A DNA stretch of 64,000 nucleotides, taken from NCBI RefSeq assembly GCF_002127215.1, contig NZ_NFUT01000001.1:868001-932000 (forward strand), written 5' to 3'. The notes under the pieces were generated by a model, which saw nothing but the letters and a program-made list of their open reading frames with translations, was not told the DNA's origin and did not search any database. Shown in pieces: positions 1 to 9,444 of this stretch. Source of the DNA: Hydrogenophaga sp. IBVHS2 (GTDB lineage Bacteria; Pseudomonadota; Gammaproteobacteria; Burkholderiales; Burkholderiaceae_C). Both the position numbers and the translations under genes were made by a program. Position 1 is the stretch's first letter. Every line of letters starts with the position of its first letter.

Positions 1-203
1 GTGCCGTGGTCCAGCAGTTTGCCCGCATCCTGAGCGACGGTGGTCTGGTGACCACGGTCCGCAAGACCCGGGGCGACGACATCGATGCGGCGTGTGGACA
101 GCTCGCCGGTGACGTGCTGGACCGCACCGATGCGGCCAGGCGTCTGGCCCGCATGCGCACCGAGACCACCGCCCCGATCCTCATCGTCCGTCCCGGCAGT
201 TGA
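1..203 (+). CDS. rlmN: RlmN, dual-specificity rRNA/tRNA adenine-C2 methyltransferase (C-terminal fragment)
   Basis: Only the last 67 or so residues are present; the gene enters from the left edge in frame 3. RlmN is a cytosolic radical-SAM enzyme that methylates C2 of A2503 in 23S rRNA and of A37 in some tRNAs. The tail [18 protein letters not shown] is the conserved RlmN C-terminus. The cysteine in AACGQL corresponds to the family's methyl-carrying catalytic cysteine. The radical-SAM CxxxCxxC cluster would lie outside the window. It is followed after 15 bases by pilW, the usual Burkholderiales order, so it probably heads or belongs to the same operon. Confidence 0.93.
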   Translation, partial: AVVQQFARILSDGGLVTTVRKTRGDDIDAACGQLAGDVLDRTDAARRLARMRTETTAPILIVRPGS

Positions 204-218
204 CTTGAGAAGGCAGGC

Positions 219-1052
219 ATGACCCACAGCACACGCGGCTTCACCCTTTCCCTCCGACCCGTCTTGCTGCTGGGCAGCATCGGCCTGGCCCTGCTGGCGG
301 GCTGTGCCCAGAACCCGTCGGGCATTCCGGCGGTCAACACCAGCTCGGTCGAGCCGGTGACCGCCTCCGACGAACCGGCCGCCCGGCGCCGGGCCCGCAT
401 CCGGCTCGAACTGGCGGCCAGCTACTTCGGCCAGGGGCAGGACACCGTGGCGCTGGACGAGATCAAGCAGTCGCTCCTGGCCGATCCGACCTATGCCGAC
501 GCCCATGCCCTGCGGGGTCTGGTCTATTCCCGCATGAACGAGCTGGGGCTGGCCGAGGCCAGCTTCCAGCGGGCGTTGCAGCTCAACCCGCGCGACCCCA
601 ATGTGGCGCACAACTACGGCGTGTTCCTGTGCGACCAGCGCCGTTACCCGGCTGCCACCGAGATGTTCACCCGCGCCATGGCCAGCCCCACGTACGGCGG
701 CCGTGCGCAGACCCTGCTCGCGCAGGGGGTGTGCCAGCTGCGCGCCGGGCAGCCGCAGGAAGCGGAGGTCAGCCTGGCCCGCTCCTACGAACTCGATCCC
801 GGCAACCCGATCGCGGCCTACAACCTGGCGTCGCTGCTCTACCGCCGGGGCGAACTGCAGCGTTCGCAGTTCATCATCCGCCGCGTGAACAACTCCGAAC
901 TGGCGAACGCGGAGACGCTCTGGCTGGGCATCAAGGTGGAGCGCAAGCTGTCCAACCTGGACGCTGCCCGCCAGCTCGCCCAGCAGCTGTCCCGCCGGTA
1001 CCCGGAATCGACCCAGTGGGCGGCCTACCAGAGGGGTGCTTTCGATGAGTGA
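219..1052 (+). CDS. pilW: PilW/PilF type IV pilus biogenesis lipoprotein with TPR repeats
   Basis: Pilotin-type lipoprotein (277 aa) that helps the PilQ secretin assemble and stabilises type IV pili at the outer membrane. The N-terminus has a hydrophobic segment ending in the lipobox LLAGC at about residues 26-30, so Cys30 should be lipidated. The rest is helical with TPR units, for example the stretches around residues 88-120 (ALRGLVYSRMNELGLAEASF) and 122-160. Length matches the family, which has about 250-280 residues. The ATG at 219 follows a purine-rich GAGAAGG. The last 8 bases overlap rodZ, which suggests translational coupling. A pilU gene lies 24 kb away, consistent with a piliated organism. 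Confidence 0.9.
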   Translation: MTHSTRGFTLSLRPVLLLGSIGLALLAGCAQNPSGIPAVNTSSVEPVTASDEPAARRRARIRLELAASYFGQGQDTVALDEIKQSLLADPTYADAHALRGLVYSRMNELGLAEASFQRALQLNPRDPNVAHNYGVFLCDQRRYPAATEMFTRAMASPTYGGRAQTLLAQGVCQLRAGQPQEAEVSLARSYELDPGNPIAAYNLASLLYRRGELQRSQFIIRRVNNSELANAETLWLGIKVERKLSNLDAARQLAQQLSRRYPESTQWAAYQRGAFDE

Positions 1053-1959
1053 TCCGCAACAGCCGGGCGAGACGCCGGTCAGCCCGTTGCTGCTCAAACA
1101 GGCCCGTGAGGCCGCCGGCCTGCATGTGGCTGCCCTGGCTGCCGCCTTGAAGGTGCCGGTCCGCAAGCTCGAGGATCTGGAGGCCGGTCGGTACGACCAG
1201 CTGCCGGACATGACCTTTGCCCGGGCGCTGGCGTCGAGCGCCTGTCGCCACCTGCGCATCGATCCCGCACCCGTGCTGGCCCAGTTGCCGGCTGCGGCCC
1301 GGCCGGCCCTGGGTCTGCCTGGAACGGCGCTGAATGCGCCCTTCCAGGGCAGTGCCGATCCGGTGCCTTTCAATCCGGCCGGCTGGCTCTCCCGGCCCGC
1401 TGTGCTCTCGGCCATCGCGCTGCTGCTGGGCGCGCTGGTGATCGTCTTCCTGCCCCGGCCCGACGAGCCTGCGACGGCATGGGGTGAGCCGGCGGGCAAT
1501 GCCAGCAGCACAACCCCGGCCAACGCAGTCCAGCCGGGCGTGGCGGAGCCGGTGGGCGTGACCACGGCCCCGGCCGAGCCGGTGGCGACCGCCCCGTCAC
1601 CGACCGTTGCGCCTGCCGAGCCCGTGCCTTCGTCGCCGGCTCCTGTCCAGCCCGCCGCGATGTCCCCCGCTGCAACCCCGCCGGTGGCCGAGACGCCGGC
1701 GACGCCTTCGGTGCCTGCGGCAGCCAGTGTGCTGGCCGTGGCTGCACGGGGCGAAACCTGGATCGAGGTCACCACCCCCGCGGGCGAGACGGTGGTGCGC
1801 CGCTTGCTCACTGCCGGCGAATCCATGGAAGTCAACCGCGCACCGCCCTACAACGTGGTGATCGGCCGGGCCGATGTTGCCCGGGTCACGCTGCGTGGCC
1901 AGGCTTTCGATCTCCCGCCGCCGTCGCCCAACGGCGTGGCCCGTTTCGAGGTGAAATGA
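1045..1959 (+). CDS. rodZ: RodZ-family cytoskeletal protein with HTH domain and membrane anchor
   Basis: About 304 aa. RodZ links the MreB cytoskeleton to the cell wall elongation machinery at the inner membrane. An N-terminal Cro/CI-like helix-turn-helix region covers about residues 12-80 ([20 protein letters not shown]). A single hydrophobic segment follows at about residues 115-137. A long Ala/Pro/Val-rich periplasmic linker (about 140-225) leads to a C-terminal DUF4115-type beta domain containing [18 protein letters not shown] chose the ATG at 1045 over the in-frame GTG at 1036 because the protein then starts MSDPQQPGE and the ATG overlaps the pilW stop. Its own stop overlaps the ispG ATG (ATGA). 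Confidence 0.88.
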   Translation: MSDPQQPGETPVSPLLLKQAREAAGLHVAALAAALKVPVRKLEDLEAGRYDQLPDMTFARALASSACRHLRIDPAPVLAQLPAAARPALGLPGTALNAPFQGSADPVPFNPAGWLSRPAVLSAIALLLGALVIVFLPRPDEPATAWGEPAGNASSTTPANAVQPGVAEPVGVTTAPAEPVATAPSPTVAPAEPVPSSPAPVQPAAMSPAATPPVAETPATPSVPAAASVLAVAARGETWIEVTTPAGETVVRRLLTAGESMEVNRAPPYNVVIGRADVARVTLRGQAFDLPPPSPNGVARFEVK

Positions 1960-3227
1960 ACATGTCCGACAAGCCCTGCGAGCCCATTGCGCTGTTCCAG
2001 CCGCCAGTGCGCCGCACCCGTCAGGGCGTGGTGCGCTGGGGTGACCATGTGGTCACGGTGGGCGGGAACGCACCCGTGCGCGTGCAGTCCATGACCAATA
2101 CCGACACGGCCGACGCCATCGGCACGGCCATCCAGGTCAAGGAGCTGGCCCAGGCCGGTTCCGAGCTGGTGCGCATCACGGTCAACAACGACGAAGCGGC
2201 GAAGGCCGTTCCGCACATCCGGGAACAGCTCGACCGCATGGGCGTGCCCGTGCCCCTGATCGGCGACTTCCACTACAACGGCCACCGGCTGCTCACCGAC
2301 CATCCGGCCTGCGCCGAGGCGCTGTCCAAGTACCGCATCAACCCGGGCAACGTGGGGCGGGGCGACAAGGGCGACCGCCAGTTCGCCCAGATGGTCGAGA
2401 TCGCTGCCCGCCACGACAAGCCCATCCGCATCGGCGTGAACTGGGGCAGCCTGGACCAGGACCTGCTGGCCCGGCTGATGGACGAGAACGCCGGGCGTGC
2501 CCGGCCCTGGGATGCCCGGCAGGTGATGTACGAGGCGCTCATCACCTCGGCCATTTCGTCTGCCCGGCGCGCCGAGGAGATCGGCCTGCGCGGCGACCAG
2601 ATCGTGCTGTCGTGCAAGGTGAGTGCGGTGCAGGACCTCATTTCGGTGTACCAGGCGCTGGCGCAGCGCTGCGACTACGCCCTGCATCTGGGCCTGACCG
2701 AGGCCGGCATGGGCACCAAGGGCGCCGTGGCGTCCACGGCGGCGCTGTCGGTGCTGCTGCAGCAGGGCATCGGCGACACCATCCGCATCTCGCTCACGCC
2801 CCAACCCGGCGAGTCGCGCACCCAGGAGGTGGTGGTCGGGCTGGAGATCCTGCAGGCACTGGGCCTGCGAACCTTCGTGCCCGCGGTCACCGCCTGCCCG
2901 GGCTGCGGCCGCACCACCAGCACCACCTTCCAGGAGCTGGCCAAGCAGATCGACGATTACCTGCGGGCTTCCATGCCGGTGTGGCGCGAGCGTTACCCCG
3001 GTGTCGAGAACCTCAAGGTGGCCGTGATGGGCTGCATCGTCAACGGACCCGGCGAGAGCAAGCACGCCGACATCGGCATCAGCCTGCCCGGCACCGGCGA
3101 GGCCCCTGCCGCCCCGGTCTTCATCGACGGTCAGAAGGCCCTAACCCTGCGTGGCGAAGGCATCGCGCGCGAATTCCAGACCATCGTCGACAACTACATC
3201 CAGAAACGCTTCGGTGCGGCCGTCTGA
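1956..3227 (+). CDS. ispG: IspG (GcpE), 4-hydroxy-3-methylbut-2-enyl diphosphate synthase
   Basis: Penultimate enzyme of the MEP isoprenoid pathway; converts methylerythritol cyclodiphosphate to HMBPP using a [4Fe-4S] cluster in the cytosol. The protein is 423 aa, the long form usual for betaproteobacteria. The cluster ligands are visible as CPGCGRT at about 314-320 and a third Cys at about 360 in [11 protein letters not shown]. The N-terminal TIM-barrel part carries [11 protein letters not shown]. The ATG at 1956 overlaps the rodZ stop by 4 bases; an in-frame ATG at 1962 is an alternative. The hisS gene follows after 27 bases, the standard ispG-hisS pair of proteobacteria. Confidence 0.97.
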   Translation: MNMSDKPCEPIALFQPPVRRTRQGVVRWGDHVVTVGGNAPVRVQSMTNTDTADAIGTAIQVKELAQAGSELVRITVNNDEAAKAVPHIREQLDRMGVPVPLIGDFHYNGHRLLTDHPACAEALSKYRINPGNVGRGDKGDRQFAQMVEIAARHDKPIRIGVNWGSLDQDLLARLMDENAGRARPWDARQVMYEALITSAISSARRAEEIGLRGDQIVLSCKVSAVQDLISVYQALAQRCDYALHLGLTEAGMGTKGAVASTAALSVLLQQGIGDTIRISLTPQPGESRTQEVVVGLEILQALGLRTFVPAVTACPGCGRTTSTTFQELAKQIDDYLRASMPVWRERYPGVENLKVAVMGCIVNGPGESKHADIGISLPGTGEAPAAPVFIDGQKALTLRGEGIAREFQTIVDNYIQKRFGAAV

Positions 3228-3254
3228 GCCGCGACCGGACACGCACCTTTCCCC

Positions 3255-4544
3255 ATGGCCGAGAAACTGACCGCCGTCAAAGGCATGAACGACATCGCCC
3301 CTCCGCAGTCTGCGCACTGGGAGTGGCTCGAAGAGCAGCTGCGCGGCCTCATGGCCCGCTATGGCTACCGCAACCTGCGCACCCCCATCGTCGAGCCCAC
3401 TGCGCTGTTCGTGCGCGGGCTGGGCGAGGTGACCGACATCGTCGAGAAGGAGATGTACTCCTTCGAGGACAAGCTCAACGGCGAACACCTGACGCTGCGG
3501 CCGGAGAACACCGCCGGCGTGGTCCGCGCCTCGCTGGAACACAACCTGCTGTACGACGGCCCCAAGCGCCTGTACTACATGGGCCCCATGTTTCGCCATG
3601 AGCGCCCGCAGCGCGGACGCTACCGGCAGTTCCACCAGTTCGGCGCCGAGGCCCTGGGTTTTGCCGGGCCGGACGTGGATGCCGAGCTGATCGTCATGGC
3701 CTGCGACCTCTGGGCTGCCCTCGGGCTGGAGGGCATTGCCCTGGAGATCAACAGCCTGGGCCAGCCGGCCGAGCGGCTGGCGCATCGGCAGGCCCTCATC
3801 CGTTACCTCGAGGCCCACGCCGACCAGCTGGACGAGGACGCGAAGCGCCGTCTGCACAGCAACCCGCTGCGCATCCTGGACACCAAGAACCCGGCGATGC
3901 AGGCCCTGGTCAATGCCGCACCCCGGCTGATGGACCACCTGGGCGCCGAGTCGCTGGCGCACTTCGAGGGCCTGAAAGCGCTGCTCGACGCCCACGGCGT
4001 GCGCTACACCATCAACCCGCGCCTGGTGCGCGGCATGGACTACTACAACCTGTCGGTGTTCGAGTTCGTGACCACGCAGCTCGGCTCGCAGGGCACGGTC
4101 TGCGCCGGTGGCCGTTACGACGGGCTGTTCGAGCAGATCGGCGGCAAGGCCGCCCCGGCCGTGGGCTGGGCGCTGGGCATGGAACGCATCCTCGAGCTGC
4201 TCAAGGAGCAGGGGCGCCTGCCCGACGCCCCGGTGCCCGATGTGTATGCCGTGGTGCCCGATGCCGCTGCCATGAACCGGGTCATGCCGGTGCTGCGCGG
4301 TCTTCGCCTGCGCGGCCTGAGGGTGCAGATGCACGCGGCCGGCCCTGAAGGCATGGGCAGCATGAAGTCGCAGTTCAAGAAGGCCGACGGCAGCGGTGCC
4401 CGAATGGCCCTGATCTTCGGCGAGCAGGAACTCGCGCTGGGGCAGGTGGCCGTCAAGCCGCTGCGGGGCGAGCGCACCGAGGGCGGGCAGCAGCTGATGC
4501 CGCTGGCCGATCTGGACGCCCTGGCGGGCGAGCTTCGGCGCTGA
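3255..4544 (+). CDS. hisS: Histidine-tRNA ligase
   Basis: Class II aminoacyl-tRNA synthetase, 429 aa, normal length; charges tRNA-His in the cytosol. Visible signatures are motif 2 around [18 protein letters not shown] (about 115-132), the histidine-specific [15 protein letters not shown] (about 257-271) and motif 3 [13 protein letters not shown] (about 304-316). A C-terminal anticodon-binding domain begins near residue 330 ([10 protein letters not shown]). The start ATG at 3255 gives the family N-terminus [15 protein letters not shown] hisS paralogue, hisZ, lies about 7 kb downstream. A GC hairpin directly after the stop may separate hisS from the yfgM-like gene. Confidence 0.97.
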   Translation: MAEKLTAVKGMNDIAPPQSAHWEWLEEQLRGLMARYGYRNLRTPIVEPTALFVRGLGEVTDIVEKEMYSFEDKLNGEHLTLRPENTAGVVRASLEHNLLYDGPKRLYYMGPMFRHERPQRGRYRQFHQFGAEALGFAGPDVDAELIVMACDLWAALGLEGIALEINSLGQPAERLAHRQALIRYLEAHADQLDEDAKRRLHSNPLRILDTKNPAMQALVNAAPRLMDHLGAESLAHFEGLKALLDAHGVRYTINPRLVRGMDYYNLSVFEFVTTQLGSQGTVCAGGRYDGLFEQIGGKAAPAVGWALGMERILELLKEQGRLPDAPVPDVYAVVPDAAAMNRVMPVLRGLRLRGLRVQMHAAGPEGMGSMKSQFKKADGSGARMALIFGEQELALGQVAVKPLRGERTEGGQQLMPLADLDALAGELRR

Positions 4545-4551
4545 GCTTCGC

Positions 4552-4568
4552 GGGCCGATGGTCGGCCC
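4552..4568 (+). terminator. GC-rich hairpin after hisS
   Basis: A perfect 7-base stem GGGCCGA / TCGGCCC with a TGG loop starts 8 bases after the hisS stop. No U tract follows (ACCTACAATG), so it is at best a weak or factor-dependent terminator. It abuts the putative -10 of the next gene, so it may equally shape the 5' end of that transcript. Confidence 0.4.
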
Positions 4569-4571
4569 ACC

Positions 4572-4577
4572 TACAAT
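4572..4577 (+). promoter_or_regulatory. Putative -10 element (TACAAT) upstream of the yfgM-bamB pair
   Basis: TACAAT lies 63 bases before the ATG at 4641. It matches the sigma-70 -10 consensus at five of six positions in otherwise GC-rich DNA. No convincing -35 hexamer is seen at 16-18 bases. It sits just after the hairpin that follows hisS, so a new transcript may begin here. Confidence 0.4.
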
Positions 4578-4640
4578 GCCGCGTCCGGCTGCTCCTGCGA
4601 GCCTGCCGGCGTCTTTCCGATTTCCCCTTACCCCGCTTCC

Positions 4641-5315
4641 ATGGCCAAACACCTCGACCTCGAAGAGCAGGAACAGCTCGACCAGATCAAACACTTCTGG
4701 TCCAAGTACGGCAACGCCATCACCTGGGTGCTCATCGTCGTGCTCGGCAGCTTCGCCGCCTGGAACGGCTGGAACTGGTGGCAGCGCAGCCAGTCGGCCA
4801 AGGCGTCCGCCCTGCATGCCGAGATCGAGCGCGCCGCCCAGGCCCGCGACACGGCCCGGCTGGATGCGGCGCTGGCCGACATGCAGTCGCGTTTCAAGGG
4901 CACCGCGTTCGCAGGCCAGGCCACCCTGCTGGCCGCCAAGGCCCGCTTCGAGGCGGGCCAGGCCGACCAGGCCCGCGCCGCGCTGGAATGGCTGGTGAGC
5001 AACAGCAAGGACGAGGCCTACCGCTCGATCGCACGCCTGCGTCTGGCGGGCATCGACCTCGATGCGGGTCAGTTCGACGCCGCCCTGCGCACCCTGGAAG
5101 CCCCGTTCCCGGCCGCCTTCGACGCCATGGCGGCCGACCGACGCGGCGATGCCCTGCTGGCCAAGGGCGACGCGGCTGGTGCGAAGGCCCAGTTCGAGAA
5201 GGCCTGGACCGGCTTCAGCGCCGAAACCGAATACCGCCGTCTGGTCGAGGTCAAGCTGGCCTCGCTGGGCGTGGACAAATCCCCGGCCACCCGCCAGGAA
5301 GGCCGTCCCTCATGA
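4641..5315 (+). CDS. YfgM-like TPR membrane protein (ancillary SecYEG partner family)
   Basis: The 224 aa protein has a short cytosolic N-terminus (KHLDLEEQEQLDQIKHFWSK), one transmembrane segment at about 25-42 (AITWVLIVVLGSFAAWNGW) and a periplasmic TPR-like domain. This is the YfgM architecture. In E. coli YfgM sits next to bamB, contacts SecYEG and periplasmic chaperones, and is encoded between hisS and bamB exactly as here. The assignment rests on topology and synteny together. The stop overlaps the bamB ATG by 4 bases (ATGA), so the two are probably translated together. Confidence 0.85.
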   Translation: MAKHLDLEEQEQLDQIKHFWSKYGNAITWVLIVVLGSFAAWNGWNWWQRSQSAKASALHAEIERAAQARDTARLDAALADMQSRFKGTAFAGQATLLAAKARFEAGQADQARAALEWLVSNSKDEAYRSIARLRLAGIDLDAGQFDAALRTLEAPFPAAFDAMAADRRGDALLAKGDAAGAKAQFEKAWTGFSAETEYRRLVEVKLASLGVDKSPATRQEGRPS

Positions 5316-6451
5316 TGCCGATGACCCGTCTGCAACGCCCCCTCCGTCTGTGCGCCGGCCTGATGGCAGCTGCCATCTTGGCCGCCTGTTCGTCCAGCCC
5401 CAAGGCGCCCGAGCCGGCCCCGCTGGGCCCGGTGGCCGCCCTCATGAGCACCCGTCTGGCCTGGAATGTCCAGGTGGGGCAGGGCAGCGAGACGCTCCAG
5501 CCCGTGGTGGCGGCAGGGCGGGTGTTCGCCGCGGCCACCAACGGGACGGTCATGGCGGTCGATGCCGCCACTGGCAACGTGGCCTGGCGCGTGTCGCTGG
5601 AACAGCCGCTGTCGGCCGGTGTCGGCACCGACGGCACCACCGTGGTGGTCATCAACCGCGACAACCAGCTGGTGGCCCTGCGCGACGGGCGCGAAGTCTG
5701 GCGTGTGCGCCTGCTGGCGCGCTCGTTCACGGCACCGCTGGTGGCCGGTCAGCGGGTGTTCGTGCTCGGCGCCGACCGCTCGGTGAGTGGCTTCGATGCC
5801 GCCAACGGGGCCCGGCTGTGGTCGCAGACCCGCACCGGTGACCCGCTGGTGCTGAGCCAGCCGGGCACGCTGACCGCCGTGGGCGACACGCTGGTCGCAG
5901 GCCTCTCCGGCCGCCTGGCCGGACTCAACCCCGACAACGGCGCGGTGCGCTGGGAGGTGCCGGTGGCCACCGGCCGGGGCACCAACGAGGTGGAGCGCCT
6001 GGTCGACATCCTGGGCCCGTCCAGCCGCATCGGCAGCAGTGTCTGCGTGCGCGCCTACAGCGCGTCGGTGGGCTGCGTCGACGCCGATCGCGGCACGGTG
6101 GTCTGGACCCGCCAGACCCCTGGCCTGACCGGCATCCACGGCGACGACCGCCAGATCTATGGCAGCGACACCGAGGGCCGCCTGCAGGCCTTCAACCGCG
6201 CGACCGGACAGCCCGCCTGGACGGTGGAGCGCCTGCGTTACCGCAAGCTGTCCGCGCCGCTGGCCCTGGGCCGGGTGGTGGCTTACGGCGACAACTCGGG
6301 CCTGGTGCACCTGGTGTCGCGCGAGGATGGCAGCGAGATGACCCGCCTGACCACGGATGGCTCGCCCATCGTGGTGGCCCCCGTTCTGGCCGGTGATGCA
6401 CTGGTGGTCCAGACCCGCAACGGCGGGCTGTACGCCTGGCGTCCCCAGTAA
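5312..6451 (+). CDS. bamB: BamB outer-membrane assembly lipoprotein
   Basis: A beta-propeller lipoprotein (379 aa) of the BAM complex that inserts beta-barrel proteins into the outer membrane. The signal peptide ends in the lipobox ILAACSS, with Cys28 as the lipidated residue. The body contains repeated PQQ/WD-like blades such as NGTVMAVDAATGNVAWRV, NGARLWSQ, NGAVRWEV and ATGQPAWTVERL. I chose the ATG at 5312 because it gives the signal peptide and overlaps the yfgM stop; longer in-frame starts upstream lie inside yfgM. The der gene begins 18 bases later, matching the common bamB-der linkage. Confidence 0.95.
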   Translation: MMPMTRLQRPLRLCAGLMAAAILAACSSSPKAPEPAPLGPVAALMSTRLAWNVQVGQGSETLQPVVAAGRVFAAATNGTVMAVDAATGNVAWRVSLEQPLSAGVGTDGTTVVVINRDNQLVALRDGREVWRVRLLARSFTAPLVAGQRVFVLGADRSVSGFDAANGARLWSQTRTGDPLVLSQPGTLTAVGDTLVAGLSGRLAGLNPDNGAVRWEVPVATGRGTNEVERLVDILGPSSRIGSSVCVRAYSASVGCVDADRGTVVWTRQTPGLTGIHGDDRQIYGSDTEGRLQAFNRATGQPAWTVERLRYRKLSAPLALGRVVAYGDNSGLVHLVSREDGSEMTRLTTDGSPIVVAPVLAGDALVVQTRNGGLYAWRPQ

Positions 6452-6469
6452 GCCATCTTCCTCTTCTCC

Positions 6470-7816
6470 ATGGCCGTCAAACCTGTCATCGCCCTGGTGG
6501 GCCGTCCCAACGTCGGCAAGTCCACCCTGTTCAACCGGTTGACGGCGTCGCGCGACGCCATCGTGGCCGACTTCGCCGGCCTCACGCGCGACCGTCACTA
6601 CGGCAACGGCCGGGTGGGGCGGCGCGAATACATCGTCATCGACACCGGCGGCTTCGAGCCGGATGCCGGCGAGGGCAGCATCTACCGGGAGATGGCCAAG
6701 CAGACCCGGCAGGCCGTGGCCGAGTCGGACGTGGTCATCTTCGTGGTCGATGCCCGGGCCGGCCTGAGCGCCCAGGACCACGAGATCGCCCAGTACCTGC
6801 GTCGCCTGGGCAAGCCCTGCGTGCTGGTGGCGAACAAGGCCGAGGGCATGACCCAGGGTCTGCAGCTGGTGGAATTCTTCGAGCTCGGCCTGGGCGAGGT
6901 GCTGCCGGTATCCGGCGCGCATGGTCAGGGCGTGCGCTCCATGCTGGAGCAGGCGCTGGAAGCCATCCCCGGCCTGCCACCCGAAGACGACGAGGAGCCC
7001 GAGGTCGATGCGCAGGTGATCCGCCTGGCGGTGGCCGGGCGGCCCAACGTGGGCAAGTCCACGCTGATCAATGCCTGGCTGGGCGAAGAGCGGCTGGTGG
7101 CCTTCGACATGCCCGGCACCACCCGGGACGCCATCACCGTGCCGTTCGAGCGCCAGGGCCAGAAGTACGAACTGGTGGACACGGCCGGCATCCGCAAGAA
7201 GGGCAAGGTGTTCGAGGCCATCGAGAAGTTCTCGGTCGTCAAGACGCTGCAGGCGATCGAGAACGCCCACGTGGTCCTGCTGCTGCTCGATGCCACCCAG
7301 GGCGTGACCGACCAGGATGCGCACATCGCCGGCTACATCCTGGAGAGCGGCCGCGCCGTGGTGCTGGCCATCAACAAGTGGGACGCGGTGGATGCCTACC
7401 AGCGCCAGCAGATCGAACGCCAGGTCGAAACCCGGCTCGCGTTCCTCAAGTTCGCGTCGCTGCACCTGATTTCGGCCGCCAAGCGCCAGGGGCTGGGCCC
7501 GGTGTGGAAGTCGATCGCCCAGGCCCATGCATCGGCCATGCGCAAGATGCCCACCCCGCAGCTGACCCGTCTGCTGCAGGAAGCGGTGGCCTTCCAGGCA
7601 CCTCAGCGCAGCGGCATGTTCCGGCCCAAGATGCGCTACGCCCACCAGGGCGGCATGAACCCGCCGGTGATCGTGATCCATGGCAATTCGCTGGAGCACG
7701 TGCCCGAGGTCTACAAGCGGTTCCTCGAAGGCCGGTTCCGCAAGGCGTTCGATCTGGTGGGCACGCCCCTGCGGATCGAGCTCAAGACCTCCGCCAATCC
7801 CTACAAGGACGACTGA
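6470..7816 (+). CDS. der: Der (EngA) double GTPase for 50S ribosome assembly
   Basis: Essential GTPase (448 aa) with two tandem G domains and a KH-like C-terminal domain; acts in maturation of the large ribosomal subunit. The first P-loop [12 protein letters not shown] is at about 9-20 and the second [12 protein letters not shown] at about 190-201. The second G domain also shows [10 protein letters not shown] and NKWD. The C-terminal region contains PPVIVIHGN. The length is standard. It follows bamB closely and precedes hfq; the 73-base gap before hfq probably carries the hfq promoter. Confidence 0.97.
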   Translation: MAVKPVIALVGRPNVGKSTLFNRLTASRDAIVADFAGLTRDRHYGNGRVGRREYIVIDTGGFEPDAGEGSIYREMAKQTRQAVAESDVVIFVVDARAGLSAQDHEIAQYLRRLGKPCVLVANKAEGMTQGLQLVEFFELGLGEVLPVSGAHGQGVRSMLEQALEAIPGLPPEDDEEPEVDAQVIRLAVAGRPNVGKSTLINAWLGEERLVAFDMPGTTRDAITVPFERQGQKYELVDTAGIRKKGKVFEAIEKFSVVKTLQAIENAHVVLLLLDATQGVTDQDAHIAGYILESGRAVVLAINKWDAVDAYQRQQIERQVETRLAFLKFASLHLISAAKRQGLGPVWKSIAQAHASAMRKMPTPQLTRLLQEAVAFQAPQRSGMFRPKMRYAHQGGMNPPVIVIHGNSLEHVPEVYKRFLEGRFRKAFDLVGTPLRIELKTSANPYKDD

Positions 7817-7889
7817 TTAACCCCTGGCTGCCCGGGACAGGGTGGTATGGTATGTTCCGCCATTCAACAACTTGAACACGGAGCATATC

Positions 7890-8141
7890 GTGAGCAACAA
7901 CAAAGGCCAGCTCTTGCAAGATCCCTTCCTGAACCAGCTGCGTCGGGAACATGTGCCGGTGTCCATCTACCTGGTCAACGGCATCAAGCTGCAGGGGCAG
8001 ATCGAGTCGTTCGACCAGTACGTCGTGCTCCTGCGCAACACCGTGACGCAGATGGTCTACAAGCACGCCATCTCCACCATCGTGCCGGGGCGCCCGGTGC
8101 AGTTCTCGGTCGGCAACACCGACGAGCCTGCGGCACCCTGA
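7890..8141 (+). CDS. hfq: Hfq RNA chaperone
   Basis: Sm-like hexameric RNA-binding protein of 83 aa that pairs small RNAs with mRNAs. The Sm1 region ([20 protein letters not shown]) and Sm2 region ([13 protein letters not shown]) are intact. I chose the GTG at 7890 because it gives the family N-terminus [14 protein letters not shown] and is preceded at 6 bases by GGAG (7880-7883). A longer in-frame start at 7842 would add a non-conserved extension. The neighbours der, hflX, hflK and hflC are the classical hfq context. Confidence 0.97.
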   Translation: MSNNKGQLLQDPFLNQLRREHVPVSIYLVNGIKLQGQIESFDQYVVLLRNTVTQMVYKHAISTIVPGRPVQFSVGNTDEPAAP

Positions 8142-8143
8142 CC

Positions 8144-8164
8144 GGCCTGGCCGCCTCCAGGGCC
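8144..8164 (+). terminator. Imperfect hairpin after hfq
   Basis: GGCCTGG and CCAGGGCC form a 7-base stem with one bulged base and a 6-base loop, starting 2 bases after the hfq stop. There is no U run. It could protect the 3' end of the hfq message or reduce read-through into hflX. Confidence 0.3.
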
Positions 8165-8217
8165 CATGCCATCCTGCGGCGGGCCGGTAGCGCCCGGCGC
8201 GTTACCTCCTTCCTGCA

Positions 8218-9402
8218 TTGAGTTCCACACCCACCCGCCCCGCCAGCGCACCTTCGGTCGTGCTGGTCGGGGTCGACTTCAACACCCCCCATTTCGACAG
8301 CGGTCTGGTCGAGCTCGGCCTGCTGGCCCAGACAGCGGGCTACACCGTGGCCGATCGCATCACCTGCAAGCGCCGTGCGCCCGATCCCGCGCTGTTCGTG
8401 GGCTCCGGCAAGGCCGACGAGATCGCACTGGTGGCGCAGTCCACCGGTGCCGCCGAGGTGCTGTTCGACCAGGCCCTGAGCCCGGCCCAGCAGCGCAATC
8501 TGGAGCGGCACCTGGGTCGACCGGTCAATGACCGCACCCTGCTCATCCTCGAGATCTTTGCGCAGCGGGCCCGCAGCCACGAAGGCAAGCTGCAGGTCGA
8601 ACTGGCACGGCTGCAGTACCTCTCCACCCGGCTGGTGCGGCGCTGGTCGCACCTGGAGCGCCAGAGCGGCGGCATCGGCATGCGCGGCGGCCCGGGCGAG
8701 ACCCAGATCGAGCTGGACCGCCGCATGATCGGCGAGGCCATCAAACGCACCCGGGACCGGCTGGACAAGGTCAAGAAGCAGAGGGCCACCCAGCGGCGCC
8801 AGCGCGAGCGGCGCGATGCCTTCAACATCTCGCTGGTGGGTTACACCAACGCAGGCAAGAGCTCGTTGTTCAATGCCCTGGTCAAGGCGCGCAGCTATGC
8901 CGCCGACCAGCTGTTCGCCACCCTGGACACCACCACCCGCCAGCTCTACCTGGGCGACGCGGGCCGATCGGTGTCGTTGTCGGACACCGTGGGTTTCATC
9001 CGCGATCTGCCCCATGGCCTGGTGGATGCCTTCGCTGCCACGCTCAAGGAGGCGGTGGATGCCGACCTGCTGCTGCATGTGGTCGACGCATCCAACCCCG
9101 ACCACCCGGAGCAGATCGCCTCCGTCCAGTCGGTCCTGCATGACATCGGCGCCGACGGGGTGCCGCAGCTGCTGGTGTTCAACAAGGTCGATGCCTTGCC
9201 CCCCGAGCGACGGCCGCTGCAGATGGTGGACACCACCGAGGTCGACGGCCAGACCGTGCCCCGGGTCTACCTGAGCGCCCATTCCGGCGAGGGTCTGCCG
9301 GCGTTGCGGGCCCTGCTGGCCGAGCGCGCGGTACAGGCGCTGGGTCCGCATGACCCCACAAGTCCTCACGCGATGCCCGATTCCGGGAACCTCTCCGGCT
9401 GA
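8218..9402 (+). CDS. hflX: HflX ribosome-associated GTPase
   Basis: The 394 aa GTPase of the Obg-HflX group splits stalled or heat-damaged ribosomes. The N-terminal domain is followed by the diagnostic glycine-rich GIGMRGGPGETQIELDRR (about 158-175), a coiled segment, and the G domain with GYTNAGKSSLFN (about 207-218), DTVGFIRDLP and NKVD. The start is TTG at 8218: an in-frame TAG at 8188 excludes a longer protein, and there is no ATG or GTG before the conserved LVGVDFN. No good Shine-Dalgarno sequence is visible, so translation may be modest. Confidence 0.94.
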   Translation: MSSTPTRPASAPSVVLVGVDFNTPHFDSGLVELGLLAQTAGYTVADRITCKRRAPDPALFVGSGKADEIALVAQSTGAAEVLFDQALSPAQQRNLERHLGRPVNDRTLLILEIFAQRARSHEGKLQVELARLQYLSTRLVRRWSHLERQSGGIGMRGGPGETQIELDRRMIGEAIKRTRDRLDKVKKQRATQRRQRERRDAFNISLVGYTNAGKSSLFNALVKARSYAADQLFATLDTTTRQLYLGDAGRSVSLSDTVGFIRDLPHGLVDAFAATLKEAVDADLLLHVVDASNPDHPEQIASVQSVLHDIGADGVPQLLVFNKVDALPPERRPLQMVDTTEVDGQTVPRVYLSAHSGEGLPALRALLAERAVQALGPHDPTSPHAMPDSGNLSG

Positions 9403-9444
9403 TTGGGCACAATGTGGTTTTACGTTGAAAAGAGCAGCCACCCC

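Noticed and set aside
5069-7699. Long minus-strand open frame opposite bamB and der
   Set aside because: Both plus-strand genes are intact with full motifs; the antisense product has no recognisable feature.
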